Source of the DNA: Sulfitobacter noctilucicola
GTDB lineage: Bacteria; Pseudomonadota; Alphaproteobacteria; Rhodobacterales; Rhodobacteraceae
Length of the DNA stretch: 64,000 bases
Assembly: GCF_000622385.1 (NCBI RefSeq)
Contig: NZ_JASD01000008.1
Span: 3,100,001 to 3,164,000, forward strand
Direction of reading: 5' to 3'
A model generated the notes under the pieces. The model was not told the origin of the DNA, made no database searches, and saw only the letters and a list, made by a program, of their open reading frames with translations. The translations under genes and the position numbers were made by a program. Within the stretch, counting starts at the first letter, position 1; every line of letters starts with the position of its first letter. This document shows positions 9,503 to 18,554 of the stretch, piece by piece.

Positions 9503-10753
9503 ATGGGCAATCAATCATCAGATCGGGTGAAAAACCGCAGGGTGTTCTACATCCCCGGCTATGACCCCATTCATCCGCGCCGATACCGCGAGTTGTATCG
9601 CAAGGAAAGCACCGCTCAGGCTGCGATTTCAGGTTATGAGATCGGATTGAAGCCAAAACCGGCGGGCGAGAACTATGGCTGGTCTGTGGATGCAGTAATC
9701 GACGACGCACCGGTTCATTCCGATGTCGAGGTCCTTGTTTGGTCCGATATCGTTCGCGACAGCATGAGCACTTCCATTCCAGCCACGTACATGCAGTTGA
9801 TCCGCACCGCGTGGGTATACATCGCCTCCGGTGCGCTGTGGCGTTTGATGAAATTGCGCAAGGGGCCGGTGATTGCTGCGCTGTATCCTGTTGGAATGTT
9901 GCTATTGCAGTTGGGCGCTGCAATCGGGCTGGGTTTTGCGATGTTCCCGATCATTACGACGCTCTTGCTTGGTGTGTTTGGCCTGTCGCTTCTTTATGTT
10001 CCGTTAATAGTGTTCTGTTTCTTCATCGGGGTCGGAGCGGCCGTCACATTGCTGCGGTGGTTCAAATCCAAAGACGGCAAGTTCTATGCCTATTACCTGA
10101 TGCACGACTATGCCTATTCGGCGTCTTCTCGCGGCGCGAACCCGCCCGAGCTGGAGGCGCGGATTGCGCTCTTTACCGAAACAATCGCCGCCGCGCTGCA
10201 CAGTGACGCTGACGAGGTTCTAGTGGTTGGTCATTCCTCAGGTGCGCATCTGGGCGTGTCGATCATGGCGGATCTGATCCGTCAGGGCAGGGTCCCTGCG
10301 GATGGTCCAGCCCTTTCCTTTCTCACGTTAGGCCAGGTCGTTCCCATGGTGTCCTTTCTTTCTGAAGCGCATCGGTTGCGTGCCGACTTGCGGTATCTCA
10401 GCATGCGAGATGAAATAACGTGGGTAGACGTGACAGCCCCCGGTGATGGCTGCTCCTTCGCGCTTTGTGATCCGGTGTCCGTGTCGGGCGTGGCCCCCGC
10501 CGAGAAGAAATGGCCGCTGGTGTTCTCGGCGGCCTTCACGCAGACCCTCAGCCCGAAACGCTGGAAAGAATTGCGGTGGCGGTTCTTCCGGCTGCATTTC
10601 CAATATCTCTGTGCCTTTGATCGTCCCAAAGATTATGATTACTTCCAAATCACAGCTGGACCTGTGACACTTGCCGCACGCTATGCGGACCGCCCACCCA
10701 GCAAGTCGCGCATCGACCGTGCCGTCAGCAAATACACCTCAGTAGCCGCATGA
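9503..10753 (+). CDS. Membrane-associated alpha/beta hydrolase, coupled to P450
   Basis: A 416-residue protein. The start at 9503 follows a good ribosome site (AGAGGG). The N-terminus RRVFYIPGYDP resembles the first strand and oxyanion loop of alpha/beta hydrolases, and VVGHSSGAHLG gives a GxSxG nucleophile elbow (Ser245). Unusually, two or three membrane segments (about residues 115-185) separate these two parts, so the enzyme is probably anchored in the inner membrane. The ATG of the cytochrome P450 gene overlaps its stop (ATGA), implying coupled translation and a shared pathway. The substrate is unknown; an ester or lipid is a guess from the fold. Confidence 0.75.
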   Translation: MGNQSSDRVKNRRVFYIPGYDPIHPRRYRELYRKESTAQAAISGYEIGLKPKPAGENYGWSVDAVIDDAPVHSDVEVLVWSDIVRDSMSTSIPATYMQLIRTAWVYIASGALWRLMKLRKGPVIAALYPVGMLLLQLGAAIGLGFAMFPIITTLLLGVFGLSLLYVPLIVFCFFIGVGAAVTLLRWFKSKDGKFYAYYLMHDYAYSASSRGANPPELEARIALFTETIAAALHSDADEVLVVGHSSGAHLGVSIMADLIRQGRVPADGPALSFLTLGQVVPMVSFLSEAHRLRADLRYLSMRDEITWVDVTAPGDGCSFALCDPVSVSGVAPAEKKWPLVFSAAFTQTLSPKRWKELRWRFFRLHFQYLCAFDRPKDYDYFQITAGPVTLAARYADRPPSKSRIDRAVSKYTSVAA

Positions 10754-12111
10754 CAACGCCCGATTTGCCGCCCAAACCGCCCAGCAGGCCCGATCGCGTG
10801 TCGCTTTGGCGCTATGCCAAGCTGTTTCGTGCGGACATCCTGTCGGCGCAACCTGCGCGGCTTTATCGCGCATGGATGGCCGAATTTCGCACGCCGTTCT
10901 TTCGCAGCTATCTCATCAACCAGCCAGAGCTTGTCAAAACTGTACTCAAGGACCGGCCGGACGACTTTCCAAAGTCCGAGCGTGTGAGCGAAGGTTTGCG
11001 CCCCCTGTTGGGGAATTCGGTGTTCACGACGAATGGCGAAGCATGGAAGCGCCAGCGCCGTATCATTGATCCAGCATTCGAGGGGGGCCGTCTGCGTGAG
11101 ACATTTCCCGCCATGTGGGATGCCGCCGAAGCCGCGGCAAGCCGGTTGGCTGAGCACGACGGTCAGGTGATCGAGATCGAGGCGCAGACCAGCCACGCGG
11201 CCGCTGACGTGATCTTTCGCACGTTGTTTTCTATCCCTATCGAACACCACCTTGCGCGCGCCGTGTTCGAAGAATTCCGCGTCTATCAACGGTCTCAACC
11301 GCTGATGAATATTGGTGCCTTTGTTCCGCTTCCCAAATGGATGCCGCGCTTTTTCAGCAAGGGTACCAAGGTTAGTGCAAAAAAGATCCGATCACTGATT
11401 ACCCGACTGACGCGTGACCGGATGGGACAGATTGAGGCAGGCACTGCGCCGGATGATCTGGCAACGAAGATCATGACCACAACCGATCCGGTGACCGGTG
11501 ATGTTTTCGACGAAGAAGAGATGGCCGATCACGTCGCGATTTTCTTCTTGGCGGGCCATGAGACAAGTGCTTCGGCCCTTGCTTGGACTCTCTACCTGAT
11601 GGCAACGCACCCTGACTGGCAGGACAAACTGGCGCAAGAGGCCCAGGCGCTCGATTCCTGCGACTTCAGTGTCATGTCCAAGCTACGGCTTAGCCGTGAT
11701 GTTTTTCGCGAGGTGTTGCGACTCTATCCGCCTGTACCGATGATGGTGCGTGAGGCCGCCTGTCCGGAGCATTTTCGCGAACGGGACGTGAAAAAGGGAT
11801 CCCAGATCGTCATCAGCCCATGGCATCTGCACCGCCAAGAGCGGTTGTGGAACAACCCTGACGGTTTCGACCCGACACGCTGGCAGACAGAAAATGGCCA
11901 GAAATGCAGCAGGGAGGCTTATGTACCGTTTTCCGCGGGGGCACGGGTTTGCACAGGTGCCGGTTTCGCGATGGTGGAGGGGCCGCTTATTCTCTCACGC
12001 ATCCTGCGAGATTTTCGTGTGACTGCCGATCCTGCGCGAGTGCCCGTACCTGTGGCGCATCTCACTGTCAGGTCGGACAAAGGCATCTGGCTGCGTCTGG
12101 AAAGGCGGTAG
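10750..12111 (+). CDS. Cytochrome P450
   Basis: A 453-residue P450 mono-oxygenase. The haem-ligand loop is FSAGARVCTGAG with Cys401, the I helix has FFLAGHETSASAL (oxygen-binding AGxxT), and the K helix has EVLR. There is no N-terminal membrane anchor, which is usual for bacterial P450s, and no fused reductase, so it needs separate ferredoxin and reductase proteins that are not encoded nearby. It overlaps the membrane hydrolase gene by four bases. The sequence style (DFPKSERVSEGLRPLLGNSVF, WKRQRR) is like P450s that act on fatty acids or terpenoids, but the substrate cannot be read from the sequence. Confidence 0.93.
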   Translation: MTTPDLPPKPPSRPDRVSLWRYAKLFRADILSAQPARLYRAWMAEFRTPFFRSYLINQPELVKTVLKDRPDDFPKSERVSEGLRPLLGNSVFTTNGEAWKRQRRIIDPAFEGGRLRETFPAMWDAAEAAASRLAEHDGQVIEIEAQTSHAAADVIFRTLFSIPIEHHLARAVFEEFRVYQRSQPLMNIGAFVPLPKWMPRFFSKGTKVSAKKIRSLITRLTRDRMGQIEAGTAPDDLATKIMTTTDPVTGDVFDEEEMADHVAIFFLAGHETSASALAWTLYLMATHPDWQDKLAQEAQALDSCDFSVMSKLRLSRDVFREVLRLYPPVPMMVREAACPEHFRERDVKKGSQIVISPWHLHRQERLWNNPDGFDPTRWQTENGQKCSREAYVPFSAGARVCTGAGFAMVEGPLILSRILRDFRVTADPARVPVPVAHLTVRSDKGIWLRLERR

Positions 12112-12180
12112 GTTCTACCATCTTGCGCGGGTTTATCTTAGAACACTCCAAACGGAATCATACATCACGGGGAACGACCA

Positions 12181-13068
12181 ATGAACGCAGCACAAAAGGC
12201 GCAGATGCAAAGTGGCAAAGGCTTTATCGCGGCATTGGATCAATCCGGCGGATCAACGCCCAAGGCGCTGAGCCTCTATGGTGTGATGCCAGAGGACTAT
12301 AGCGGTGACGAGGCGATGTTCCAGGCAATGCATGACATGCGCGCACGGATCATTATGGCCGATGCGTTTACCTCTGAAAGAGTCATCGGGGCTATCCTGT
12401 TCGAGCGTACGATGGACGGGGAAATTGGCGGCAAACCTGTAGCGGATGTGCTTTGGCAGGACCGTGGCGTCGTTCCATTCCTGAAAATCGATAAGGGTTT
12501 GGAAGACACCGCACAGGGCGTTCAATTGCTCAAGCCGATGCCGGAATTGGATGCGCTGCTGGCGCGGGCGGCCAAAGCAGGTATTTTCGGAACCAAAGAA
12601 CGTTCTGTCATCCACGAGGCGAATTCAGACGGCATCGAAGCCGTTGTGGCACAGCAGTTCGAGGTCGCAAAGACCGTTTGCGCGGCGGGTCTGGTGCCGA
12701 TCATCGAGCCGGAAGTGAATATTCATTCAGAGAGTAAAGCCGAAGCCGAGACCATGTTGGCAGAGGCAGTGCAAAAGCATCTGGATAAACTGTCAGCGGA
12801 CGAGCTGGTGATGCTCAAAGTGACATTGCCGGAGCAGGTTGGCCTTTATGATGGCGTGTCGGATCATCCAAACATGTTGCGCGTTGTGGCTCTGTCTGGT
12901 GGATATTCTGTGGATGAAGCATCCGCGCGACTGGCCCGCAACCACAAGATGATCGCCAGCTTCTCTCGCGCTTTGACCGAAGGGCTGAATGTGAAGATGT
13001 CCGACGCGGAGTTCAACACGGCGCTCGGCGGGAACATCGACAAGATTTATGACGCCTCGGTTGCCTGA
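12181..13068 (+). CDS. fda: Class I fructose-bisphosphate aldolase
   Basis: A 295-residue Schiff-base (class I) aldolase of the bacterial short type that cleaves fructose-1,6-bisphosphate to two triose phosphates in glycolysis and runs in reverse in gluconeogenesis. Typical blocks are the N-terminal GKGFIAALDQSGGSTPKAL, RIIMADAFTSERV, GVVPFLKIDKGLE and PIIEPEVNIHS; a conserved Lys in the later part (MLKVTLPEQ) is the likely Schiff-base residue. The start follows ACGGGGAACGACC. It is monocistronic, with a terminator-like hairpin just after it. Confidence 0.93.
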   Translation: MNAAQKAQMQSGKGFIAALDQSGGSTPKALSLYGVMPEDYSGDEAMFQAMHDMRARIIMADAFTSERVIGAILFERTMDGEIGGKPVADVLWQDRGVVPFLKIDKGLEDTAQGVQLLKPMPELDALLARAAKAGIFGTKERSVIHEANSDGIEAVVAQQFEVAKTVCAAGLVPIIEPEVNIHSESKAEAETMLAEAVQKHLDKLSADELVMLKVTLPEQVGLYDGVSDHPNMLRVVALSGGYSVDEASARLARNHKMIASFSRALTEGLNVKMSDAEFNTALGGNIDKIYDASVA

Positions 13069-13074
13069 CGCAGC

Positions 13075-13100
13075 CGGAAACTTTCAAAGTTTCCGCCCGT
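13075..13100 (+). terminator. Terminator after fructose-bisphosphate aldolase
   Basis: CGGAAACTT and AAGTTTCCG pair around TCA, followed by CCCGTTTTC. A second AT-rich palindrome (TTTTCTTTGAAAGAAAA, about 13099-13115) follows and could serve the convergent minus-strand gene. Confidence 0.6.
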
Positions 13101-13119
13101 TTTCTTTGAAAGAAAATGG

Positions 13120-13347
13120 CTATATGCGCTGGATCGGTTCTTGATTGCAAAAAATCACAACCTGTCCGGCGTTTTCCACCGCCTGATATCCTCGCCGGTA
13201 TAGTTCCTGTTTGAATTCTTCCATGCCGACATAACGCTCAATGTCTCGCCTCTTGCGACGAACAACGCCGCCTTGGGCAGCTGCGCGGGAACGGAAAAGA
13301 TCGATGATCCATTCTTCGGTCGAAAGCGGAGAAACGGCGTGGTTCAT
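13120..13347 (-). CDS. Conserved small protein, unknown function
   Basis: A 75-residue charged cytosolic protein, last gene of a fumC-led minus-strand cluster and nine bases after the RHH gene. It contains a basic segment VVRRKRRDIERYVG and then EEFKQELYRRGYQAVENAGQVVIFCN. No signal peptide or membrane segment is visible. I recall similar short proteins in Rhodobacterales carrying a doubtful phosphoribosylanthranilate isomerase label; at this length that activity is not credible. Function unknown. Confidence 0.7.
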   Translation of the reverse strand: MNHAVSPLSTEEWIIDLFRSRAAAQGGVVRRKRRDIERYVGMEEFKQELYRRGYQAVENAGQVVIFCNQEPIQRI

Positions 13348-13356
13348 CGAAACGTA

Positions 13357-13590
13357 TTAACCGTTCTTAGGTAAACCGTCCCTTAACGCGCGCAGCACAT
13401 AAAGCCGGATTGCTGAAGCCAACCCCATATCCAGCCCCCGATCCTCATCAATTTCTGCAACAAGAGCGTTGATCGGCTTGGATTGCGCAGCCGCGAGTTT
13501 GCGAAACTCGATCCAGAATTCGTCTTCGAGGGACACCGACGTGCGGTGCCCGCGCAAAGTGACTGAATGTTTGACCGGACGCGCGCTCAT
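13357..13590 (-). CDS. Ribbon-helix-helix domain protein
   Basis: A 77-residue protein of the RHH_4 type. The opening KHSVTLRGHRTSVSLEDEFW gives the beta strand and first helix typical of Arc/MetJ-like DNA-binding proteins, followed by a helical part (KPINALVAEIDEDRG). Such proteins usually act as small dimeric regulators. Its ATG overlaps the stop of the DUF4169 gene by four bases (ATGA), so the two are probably translated together, and both follow fumC. Whether it regulates fumC is unknown. No partner toxin is visible. Confidence 0.8.
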   Translation of the reverse strand: MSARPVKHSVTLRGHRTSVSLEDEFWIEFRKLAAAQSKPINALVAEIDEDRGLDMGLASAIRLYVLRALRDGLPKNG

Positions 13591-13763
13591 GTCTCGCGTT
13601 TGTGCGCGTCCAGATTGCGTGAAATCTTCTCGGCACGGGCTTTCAGCACGTCTTTCTGTGCCTTCGTCTGACCGAAACTAACAGCATTCTCATCCGCCCG
13701 CGCCTTGCGTGAGGCGCGGTTTCGTTCTTTTTTGACTTTGTTCAGGTTAATGGGGGCGCTCAT
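13587..13763 (-). CDS. DUF4169 family small basic protein
   Basis: A 58-residue ORF starting at the ATG complement at 13761-13763 and ending in HKRET. It is very rich in Lys and Arg (NLNKVKKERNRASRKARADE), with the pattern VSFGQTKAQKDVLKARAEK that I associate with DUF4169 proteins of Rhodobacterales. It starts nine bases after the fumC stop and overlaps the RHH gene by four bases. The charge suggests nucleic acid or ribosome binding, but no function is established. Confidence 0.8.
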   Translation of the reverse strand: MSAPINLNKVKKERNRASRKARADENAVSFGQTKAQKDVLKARAEKISRNLDAHKRET

Positions 13764-13772
13764 TGAGGCATC

Positions 13773-15164
13773 CTATTTGGGGCCGATCATGTCCTCAGGC
13801 CGCACCACGCGGTCGAAGGTTTCGGCGTCTACAAAGCCCAGTGCAATCGCTTCTTCTTTCAGCGTTGTACCGTTCTTATGCGCGGTCTTCGCGACCTTTG
13901 TCGCGTTGTCGTATCCGATTGTAGGTGCCAATGCTGTGACCAGCATCAGGCTTTCTTTCATCAGCTTTTCGATGCGCGGCTCATTGGCCAGCGTGCCGAC
14001 GACCATGTTGTCGGTGAAACTGCCCGCAGCATCGCCAAGCAGTTGCATGGATTGCAACACGTTGTAGCTCATCATCGGGTTGTAGACGTTCAGCTCAAAG
14101 TGACCTTGCGATCCGGCAAAACCGACGGCGGCGTCATTGCCCATGACGTGGGCACATACCATTGTCAGCGCTTCGGCCTGCGTCGGGTTCACCTTGCCTG
14201 GCATGATCGAGCTGCCCGGCTCGTTCTCGGGCAGGATCAATTCGCCCAGACCAGAGCGGGGGCCGGACCCCAGAAGGCGCATGTCGTTGGCAATCTTGAA
14301 CATGGATGCCGCAACAGTTTTCAGCGCGCCTGAGAACATGACCATCGCGTCATGGGCGGCCAGTGCTTCGAACTTGTTGGGGGCGGTGACAAAGGGCAGG
14401 TCGGTGATTGCTGCAATCTCGGCTGCGACTTTCTCGGCAAAGCCCTTGCGGGTGTTCAGACCGGTGCCCACGGCTGTGCCGCCCTGGGCCAGCTCGTAGA
14501 TATCTGGCAGGCAAGCTTCGACACGCGCAATGCCTTTGGCCATCTGGTGGGCATAGCCGCCAAATTCCTGACCCAGTGTCAGAGGTGTCGCATCCTGCGT
14601 ATGGGTGCGGCCAATCTTGATGATGTCTTTGAATTCTTCCGATTTGTCCACCAACGCATCGTGCAGCTTGCGCAGACCGGGCAGCAGTGTGTCACGGGCC
14701 ATCATGCCGATGGCTACATGCATTGCGGTGGGAAACGTGTCGTTCGAAGACTGTCCCATATTGCAGTGGTCGTTGGGGTGCACCGGGCTTTTGGATGCCA
14801 TCTCGCCACCCATGATCTCGATCGCGCGGTTTGAGATCACTTCGTTTGCGTTCATATTCGACTGTGTGCCGGATCCAGTCTGCCAGACGACCAGCGGGAA
14901 GTTGTCGTCGAATTTTCCGTCAATCACTTCTTGTGCGGCCTGCTGGATCGCTGGTGCCAATTCCGCATCCAGATCACCGAAACCAAGGTTCACTTCGGCA
15001 CAGGCTTTCTTGATCACACCCAACGCACGGATGATGGCGACCGGCTGGCGCTCCCATCCGATGGGAAAATTCATGATCGAGCGTTGCGTCTGCGCACCCC
15101 AATACTTGTCCGCGGGGACTTCCAAAGGGCCAAAGCTGTCGGTTTCGGTGCGTGTATCGGCCAT
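13773..15164 (-). CDS. fumC: Class II fumarate hydratase
   Basis: A 463-residue iron-independent fumarase of the TCA cycle, interconverting fumarate and malate in the cytosol. I took the ATG at 15164 ([20 protein letters not shown]) because AGGAG lies five bases upstream; the open frame extends 22 codons further. Family blocks include [47 protein letters not shown] and the superfamily signature [13 protein letters not shown]. Three small genes follow closely on the same strand (DUF4169, RHH, and an unknown). Confidence 0.96.
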   Translation of the reverse strand: MADTRTETDSFGPLEVPADKYWGAQTQRSIMNFPIGWERQPVAIIRALGVIKKACAEVNLGFGDLDAELAPAIQQAAQEVIDGKFDDNFPLVVWQTGSGTQSNMNANEVISNRAIEIMGGEMASKSPVHPNDHCNMGQSSNDTFPTAMHVAIGMMARDTLLPGLRKLHDALVDKSEEFKDIIKIGRTHTQDATPLTLGQEFGGYAHQMAKGIARVEACLPDIYELAQGGTAVGTGLNTRKGFAEKVAAEIAAITDLPFVTAPNKFEALAAHDAMVMFSGALKTVAASMFKIANDMRLLGSGPRSGLGELILPENEPGSSIMPGKVNPTQAEALTMVCAHVMGNDAAVGFAGSQGHFELNVYNPMMSYNVLQSMQLLGDAAGSFTDNMVVGTLANEPRIEKLMKESLMLVTALAPTIGYDNATKVAKTAHKNGTTLKEEAIALGFVDAETFDRVVRPEDMIGPK

Positions 15165-15255
15165 TGGGGGCTCCTGCTGAACGTGGCTTGTATTGCACAG
15201 CGGTGTACCCTTGCGCAGGGAGCAGTGCAATCAGCAGGTGGCGCTAACAGCCGTG

Positions 15256-15729
15256 TTATTTGCGAAAGGAATCCAGCGACACGATTTGTGCATCCTTGGC
15301 CGGGGCGTCTTTTTCTTCCGGTGCGACGTCGTCATCGGCTTTGACGGGCAGGGTCACGCTGCTGCTTTCATCGCTTTCCTGCTGCTCGAACCGAAGACCG
15401 AATTCGACCGACGGATCAACAAATGTGCGGATCGCGTCATAGGGGATGTACAGCGGCTCGGGCGCGTCACCGAAGTTGAGCGTGATGGAAAAGCCGTCAT
15501 CTGTCACTTCCAGCCCATCATACCAGTGCTGCATAACAACGGTCATTTCACCGGGATACCGGTCAGACAGCCAGTCGGCCAGCTCGGCGTCGGGGTGCGA
15601 TGTGTCGAAAGTGATAAAGAAGTGGTGATTGCCCGGCAAACCATTGTCCGCAACATCCAATAGTACCCTACGGATCAGCCCGCGCATCGCGTCATGCATC
15701 AGGTTTCCATAGTCTATCTCGCGGCTCAT
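15256..15729 (-). CDS. sspB: SspB, ClpXP adaptor for ssrA-tagged proteins
   Basis: A 157-residue protein of the alphaproteobacterial SspB family. SspB binds the ssrA tag on stalled-ribosome products and delivers them to ClpXP. I chose MSREIDYGNLMHDAMRG at 15729 as start. The substrate-binding domain spans about residues 5-115 (HHFFITFDTSHPDAEL, YPGEMTVVMQHWYD). An acidic linker then leads to a short conserved tail, IVSLDSFRK, that matches the ClpX-docking tail of the family. The tmRNA gene that makes the tag lies only 3 kb away on the same strand. Confidence 0.92.
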   Translation of the reverse strand: MSREIDYGNLMHDAMRGLIRRVLLDVADNGLPGNHHFFITFDTSHPDAELADWLSDRYPGEMTVVMQHWYDGLEVTDDGFSITLNFGDAPEPLYIPYDAIRTFVDPSVEFGLRFEQQESDESSSVTLPVKADDDVAPEEKDAPAKDAQIVSLDSFRK

Positions 15730-15799
15730 GGGACACCCCGTTCGTGTTTGCTTTTGTCCACAATACCCCTTTTGTGGCCAAGGGAAAGGGGGTGCGATG

Positions 15800-17047
15800 T
15801 CAAACAGCTGCAAGCGTAAGGGCAACTGCTGCAAGGATAAGCATTGAGGTGACAAAACCAAGCTTGAACCACAGCATCAATGCGGCGGCCAGAAGGCTGA
15901 GTGCACCCGCCAACGGGTCGAAACTGTTGAAGTCTGGCCATGGCATTGCGGCAAAAAACTGCGGTGTCACGGTCCTAAACAGGACATGCATCGCAAACCA
16001 GACAGACAGGTTCGCAATAACACCCACCGCTGCCGCCGTGATTGCACGTAGCGCGCCTGCAAGCTGCGGTTGGGCCGAAATCCGCTCCAGATATGGGCCG
16101 GCGAGGAAAATCCACAAAAAACAGGGCGTGAACGTCACCCACAGGGCCAGCAGACCGGCAGCCAGCGCACCGGTCAGACCTGACTGGGCAAACCCCGCCA
16201 GCAGTGCCACAAATTCCGTCACAAGGATCAGCGGCCCAGGCGTGGTTTCAGCCAGTCCAAGCGCGTCGATCATCTGGTCGGTCGTGATCCAGCCGTACTG
16301 CTGCACAACTGTCTGCGTCATATACGTGAGAACAGCATAGGCCCCGCCAAAGGTCACAACTGCGAGCTTTGAGAAGAAAAGACCAAGAGCAAGGAGGAAC
16401 TGCGCGTCCAACACCCAAAGCGCCAGCAAGGGTGCTGCCCAAAGCAAACCCCAGAGCACCAGTGTACCTACGGGATGTGCAGGACGGGCTGGCGCAGGGT
16501 CCGGCAGTTGCGCGAGATTTGGACGGGACAGCGCGCCGATGAGCCCTGCCACAAGGATCACCAGTGGGAAGGGAACACCAAAGACGAACAGGGCAACAAA
16601 AGAGGCGCCCGCCAAAAAGGGCCCCAGCCATCCCACCAGCGCCTTCGATGCCACTTTTCGCAAGGCCTGCAGGACGACGATGACTACTGCGGCTTTGATC
16701 CCCAAAAAGGCGGCCTGCACCAAGGGCAGTTGGCCGTAGGTCGCATATCCAAGTGCCAAAAGCGCGATGATCAGCGCGCCGGGCACTACAAACAAAAGCC
16801 CTGCTAGCAGTCCGCCCGCCGTGCCGCGCATCCGCCATCCGGCATAGGTTGCCAGTTGCATGGCTTCGGGACCGGGCAGCAGCATGCAAAGCGACAGTGC
16901 GCGCAGGTACGCGGCTTCTGATAGCCATGGTCGTGTCTCGACCAACTCTTTGTGCATAAGAGCGATTTGTGCTGCCGGTCCTCCGAAAGACAACAACCCG
17001 ATCCGGCCGAAAACACGGCTCATTTCTGACCACGTCGGCGCGTTCAT
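15800..17047 (-). CDS. chrA: Chromate efflux transporter ChrA
   Basis: A 415-residue membrane protein with about ten to twelve hydrophobic segments, of the long (two-domain) CHR family that exports chromate. The first half opens with GLLSFGGPAAQIALMH and LCMLLPGPEAMQLATYAGW, and the second half repeats the pattern as VTFGGAYAVLTYM and GLAETTPGPLILVTEFVA, showing the internal duplication. Its ATG overlaps the stop of the upstream rhodanese-ChrB gene by four bases, so the two form a chromate-resistance operon. Confidence 0.93.
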   Translation of the reverse strand: MNAPTWSEMSRVFGRIGLLSFGGPAAQIALMHKELVETRPWLSEAAYLRALSLCMLLPGPEAMQLATYAGWRMRGTAGGLLAGLLFVVPGALIIALLALGYATYGQLPLVQAAFLGIKAAVVIVVLQALRKVASKALVGWLGPFLAGASFVALFVFGVPFPLVILVAGLIGALSRPNLAQLPDPAPARPAHPVGTLVLWGLLWAAPLLALWVLDAQFLLALGLFFSKLAVVTFGGAYAVLTYMTQTVVQQYGWITTDQMIDALGLAETTPGPLILVTEFVALLAGFAQSGLTGALAAGLLALWVTFTPCFLWIFLAGPYLERISAQPQLAGALRAITAAAVGVIANLSVWFAMHVLFRTVTPQFFAAMPWPDFNSFDPLAGALSLLAAALMLWFKLGFVTSMLILAAVALTLAAV

Positions 17048-17844
17048 GCGCGTCCTCCAGGCCAGTCATGCCCTTCGCCGACGCCATCGCGCGCCCATCT
17101 GTACAGCGCATCATAGAGCGCCATGCCGGCCTCAATCTGCGCCAGATCGTCCTTGTATTGTCGTGACAGCCCTACAGAAAGGGCGAGCAGACCTGCGGCC
17201 TCGGGGGCAAGCGCATGCGCGTTGGTATCGGCGGCACGTACCACTGTGGCCAAGCGATCCAGCGGGCCTGTGTGCAAACCAAATTCGTCCAGCATCGTAT
17301 CAAAAGTGCAATTTTCCCCACGGTGGGACCAGAACGTATCTTCTATATCAAAGGGGGTTGCCTCAAAGCGGTCTGCAACGCCAAGGACTTCTGCAGGGGA
17401 CACAAAGAGAAACGTTGCCGATGGATCGACAAAGCGACGGATGAGCCAAGGACAAGCGATACGGTCGATTTTGGGACGGTGGCGTGTAACCCACAGGGGT
17501 TTTTCCGGCAGCTTGGCGCAAGGGATGCGGGGGGCGTCAGGCTTTTCGCGCCAGCCGTAGTTGCCTCCTGACAAATATTCGGCCTGCACACCTTGCGCGC
17601 GCAGGAGTGCGGCAAATCCTTGCGACAGTTTGATGCCCTTCTGACAGATTATCACGCACCGTTGCCCGTTCAGGCGTTTTATCAGCCCCTCGGGGTCAGT
17701 GTGCGGATGCCGGAAGGCTCCGGGGATCAAAAACGGGTCTTCGGCAAAATCGGGATCGATAGAGATATCGACGATAGCAGGCGCATCGGGCAAGCCGATC
17801 AGGCGCAAAAGTTGTGGAACTGTGATTTCGTTGGGGGCAGCCAT
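17044..17844 (-). CDS. chrB: Rhodanese-ChrB fusion, chromate resistance
   Basis: A 266-residue protein (start taken at MAAPNEITVPQLL, 17844; ATGs at 17853 and 17886 are alternatives). Residues 1-100 form a rhodanese-like domain with a cysteine loop CQKGIKLSQG and the tail YLSGGNYGW. Residues from about 115 form a ChrB C-terminal domain (RIACPWLIRRFVDPSATFLF, ENCTFDTMLDEFGL). ChrB proteins sense or act in chromate stress. Fusion to a sulfurtransferase domain suggests thiol or sulfur chemistry. It is coupled to chrA by a four-base overlap, which supports a joint role. The symbol is tentative. Confidence 0.85.
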   Translation of the reverse strand: MAAPNEITVPQLLRLIGLPDAPAIVDISIDPDFAEDPFLIPGAFRHPHTDPEGLIKRLNGQRCVIICQKGIKLSQGFAALLRAQGVQAEYLSGGNYGWREKPDAPRIPCAKLPEKPLWVTRHRPKIDRIACPWLIRRFVDPSATFLFVSPAEVLGVADRFEATPFDIEDTFWSHRGENCTFDTMLDEFGLHTGPLDRLATVVRAADTNAHALAPEAAGLLALSVGLSRQYKDDLAQIEAGMALYDALYRWARDGVGEGHDWPGGRA

Positions 17845-17960
17845 GGCATGCATCCTTATGGTGGAGACATGCGAACCTCTGGCCAAAGCCTCACGGGGCG
17901 TTCGCGGTAAGACCCCATAGGCACAGAGTGCAGGCGCGGGGCAGGTGGGTCAAGGGGGCG

Positions 17961-18500
17961 TCAGTAAAATCTGATCCCAGTCACCGCGACATCCGCCTCA
18001 AATTCCCGCCCGATTGCAAGAATACCGATGCGGCGCAGGCGGGCGGCATCGAAAGGAATATCGGTGCGGTGCGGTTCGATTTGCGAAAACGGAATGCGGA
18101 CGGTTTGAAGCTCGGATTTGGAAAAGAAATCAGTGCGGTAGGAATGCCACGGCTTTTCCAGCTGGTCCGTGCGCAGGCGCAGGTCATAGGCTTCGTCGTT
18201 GCCGATAACATCCATTTCGATTCCGATGAAACGCGAGGCATCAAAGGTTGAACCGTCTTCATTCAGATCAAACGCCATTTGAACAAACCCGCCGTTATTA
18301 TCGAGCGAAACAGACCCCGTGAGACGTGTCGCTGAGTGACCTTCAGTCTCGACCTGCTCAATTTGCCCCGTTGAAACACCTCCCATCACGGTATCGGCGA
18401 CATATTCCCATCGCGGTGACAGCTCCATGTGCGGCTCCTCGGCTTTGGCCGTGACAACGCCCAGTGCGCAGGCAGCCATTATGATTAACAGACGGTTCAT
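17961..18500 (-). CDS. CIA30-like secreted protein
   Basis: A 179-residue protein with an N-terminal signal peptide (MNRLLIIMAACALGVVTAKA). The mature part matches the CIA30 (complex I intermediate-associated protein 30) beta-sandwich fold: WEYVADTVMGGVSTG near the start, then FIGIEMDVIGNDEAYDLRLR and the ending RRIGILAIGREFEADV. In mitochondria CIA30 is an assembly factor; bacterial secreted versions have no proven role and may bind carbohydrate. It is monocistronic, lying between the ChrB gene and the tmRNA. Confidence 0.8.
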   Translation of the reverse strand: MNRLLIIMAACALGVVTAKAEEPHMELSPRWEYVADTVMGGVSTGQIEQVETEGHSATRLTGSVSLDNNGGFVQMAFDLNEDGSTFDASRFIGIEMDVIGNDEAYDLRLRTDQLEKPWHSYRTDFFSKSELQTVRIPFSQIEPHRTDIPFDAARLRRIGILAIGREFEADVAVTGIRFY

Positions 18501-18554
18501 TAATCTGCATGTAGCACGTAAGCTGCATCTGCCAAGAGCTTGAGAATGTAAGGG

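Noticed and set aside
13339..13372. TTAACC-N5-TTAGG as a CtrA site
   Set aside because: Imperfect second half and located between tightly packed genes of one transcript.
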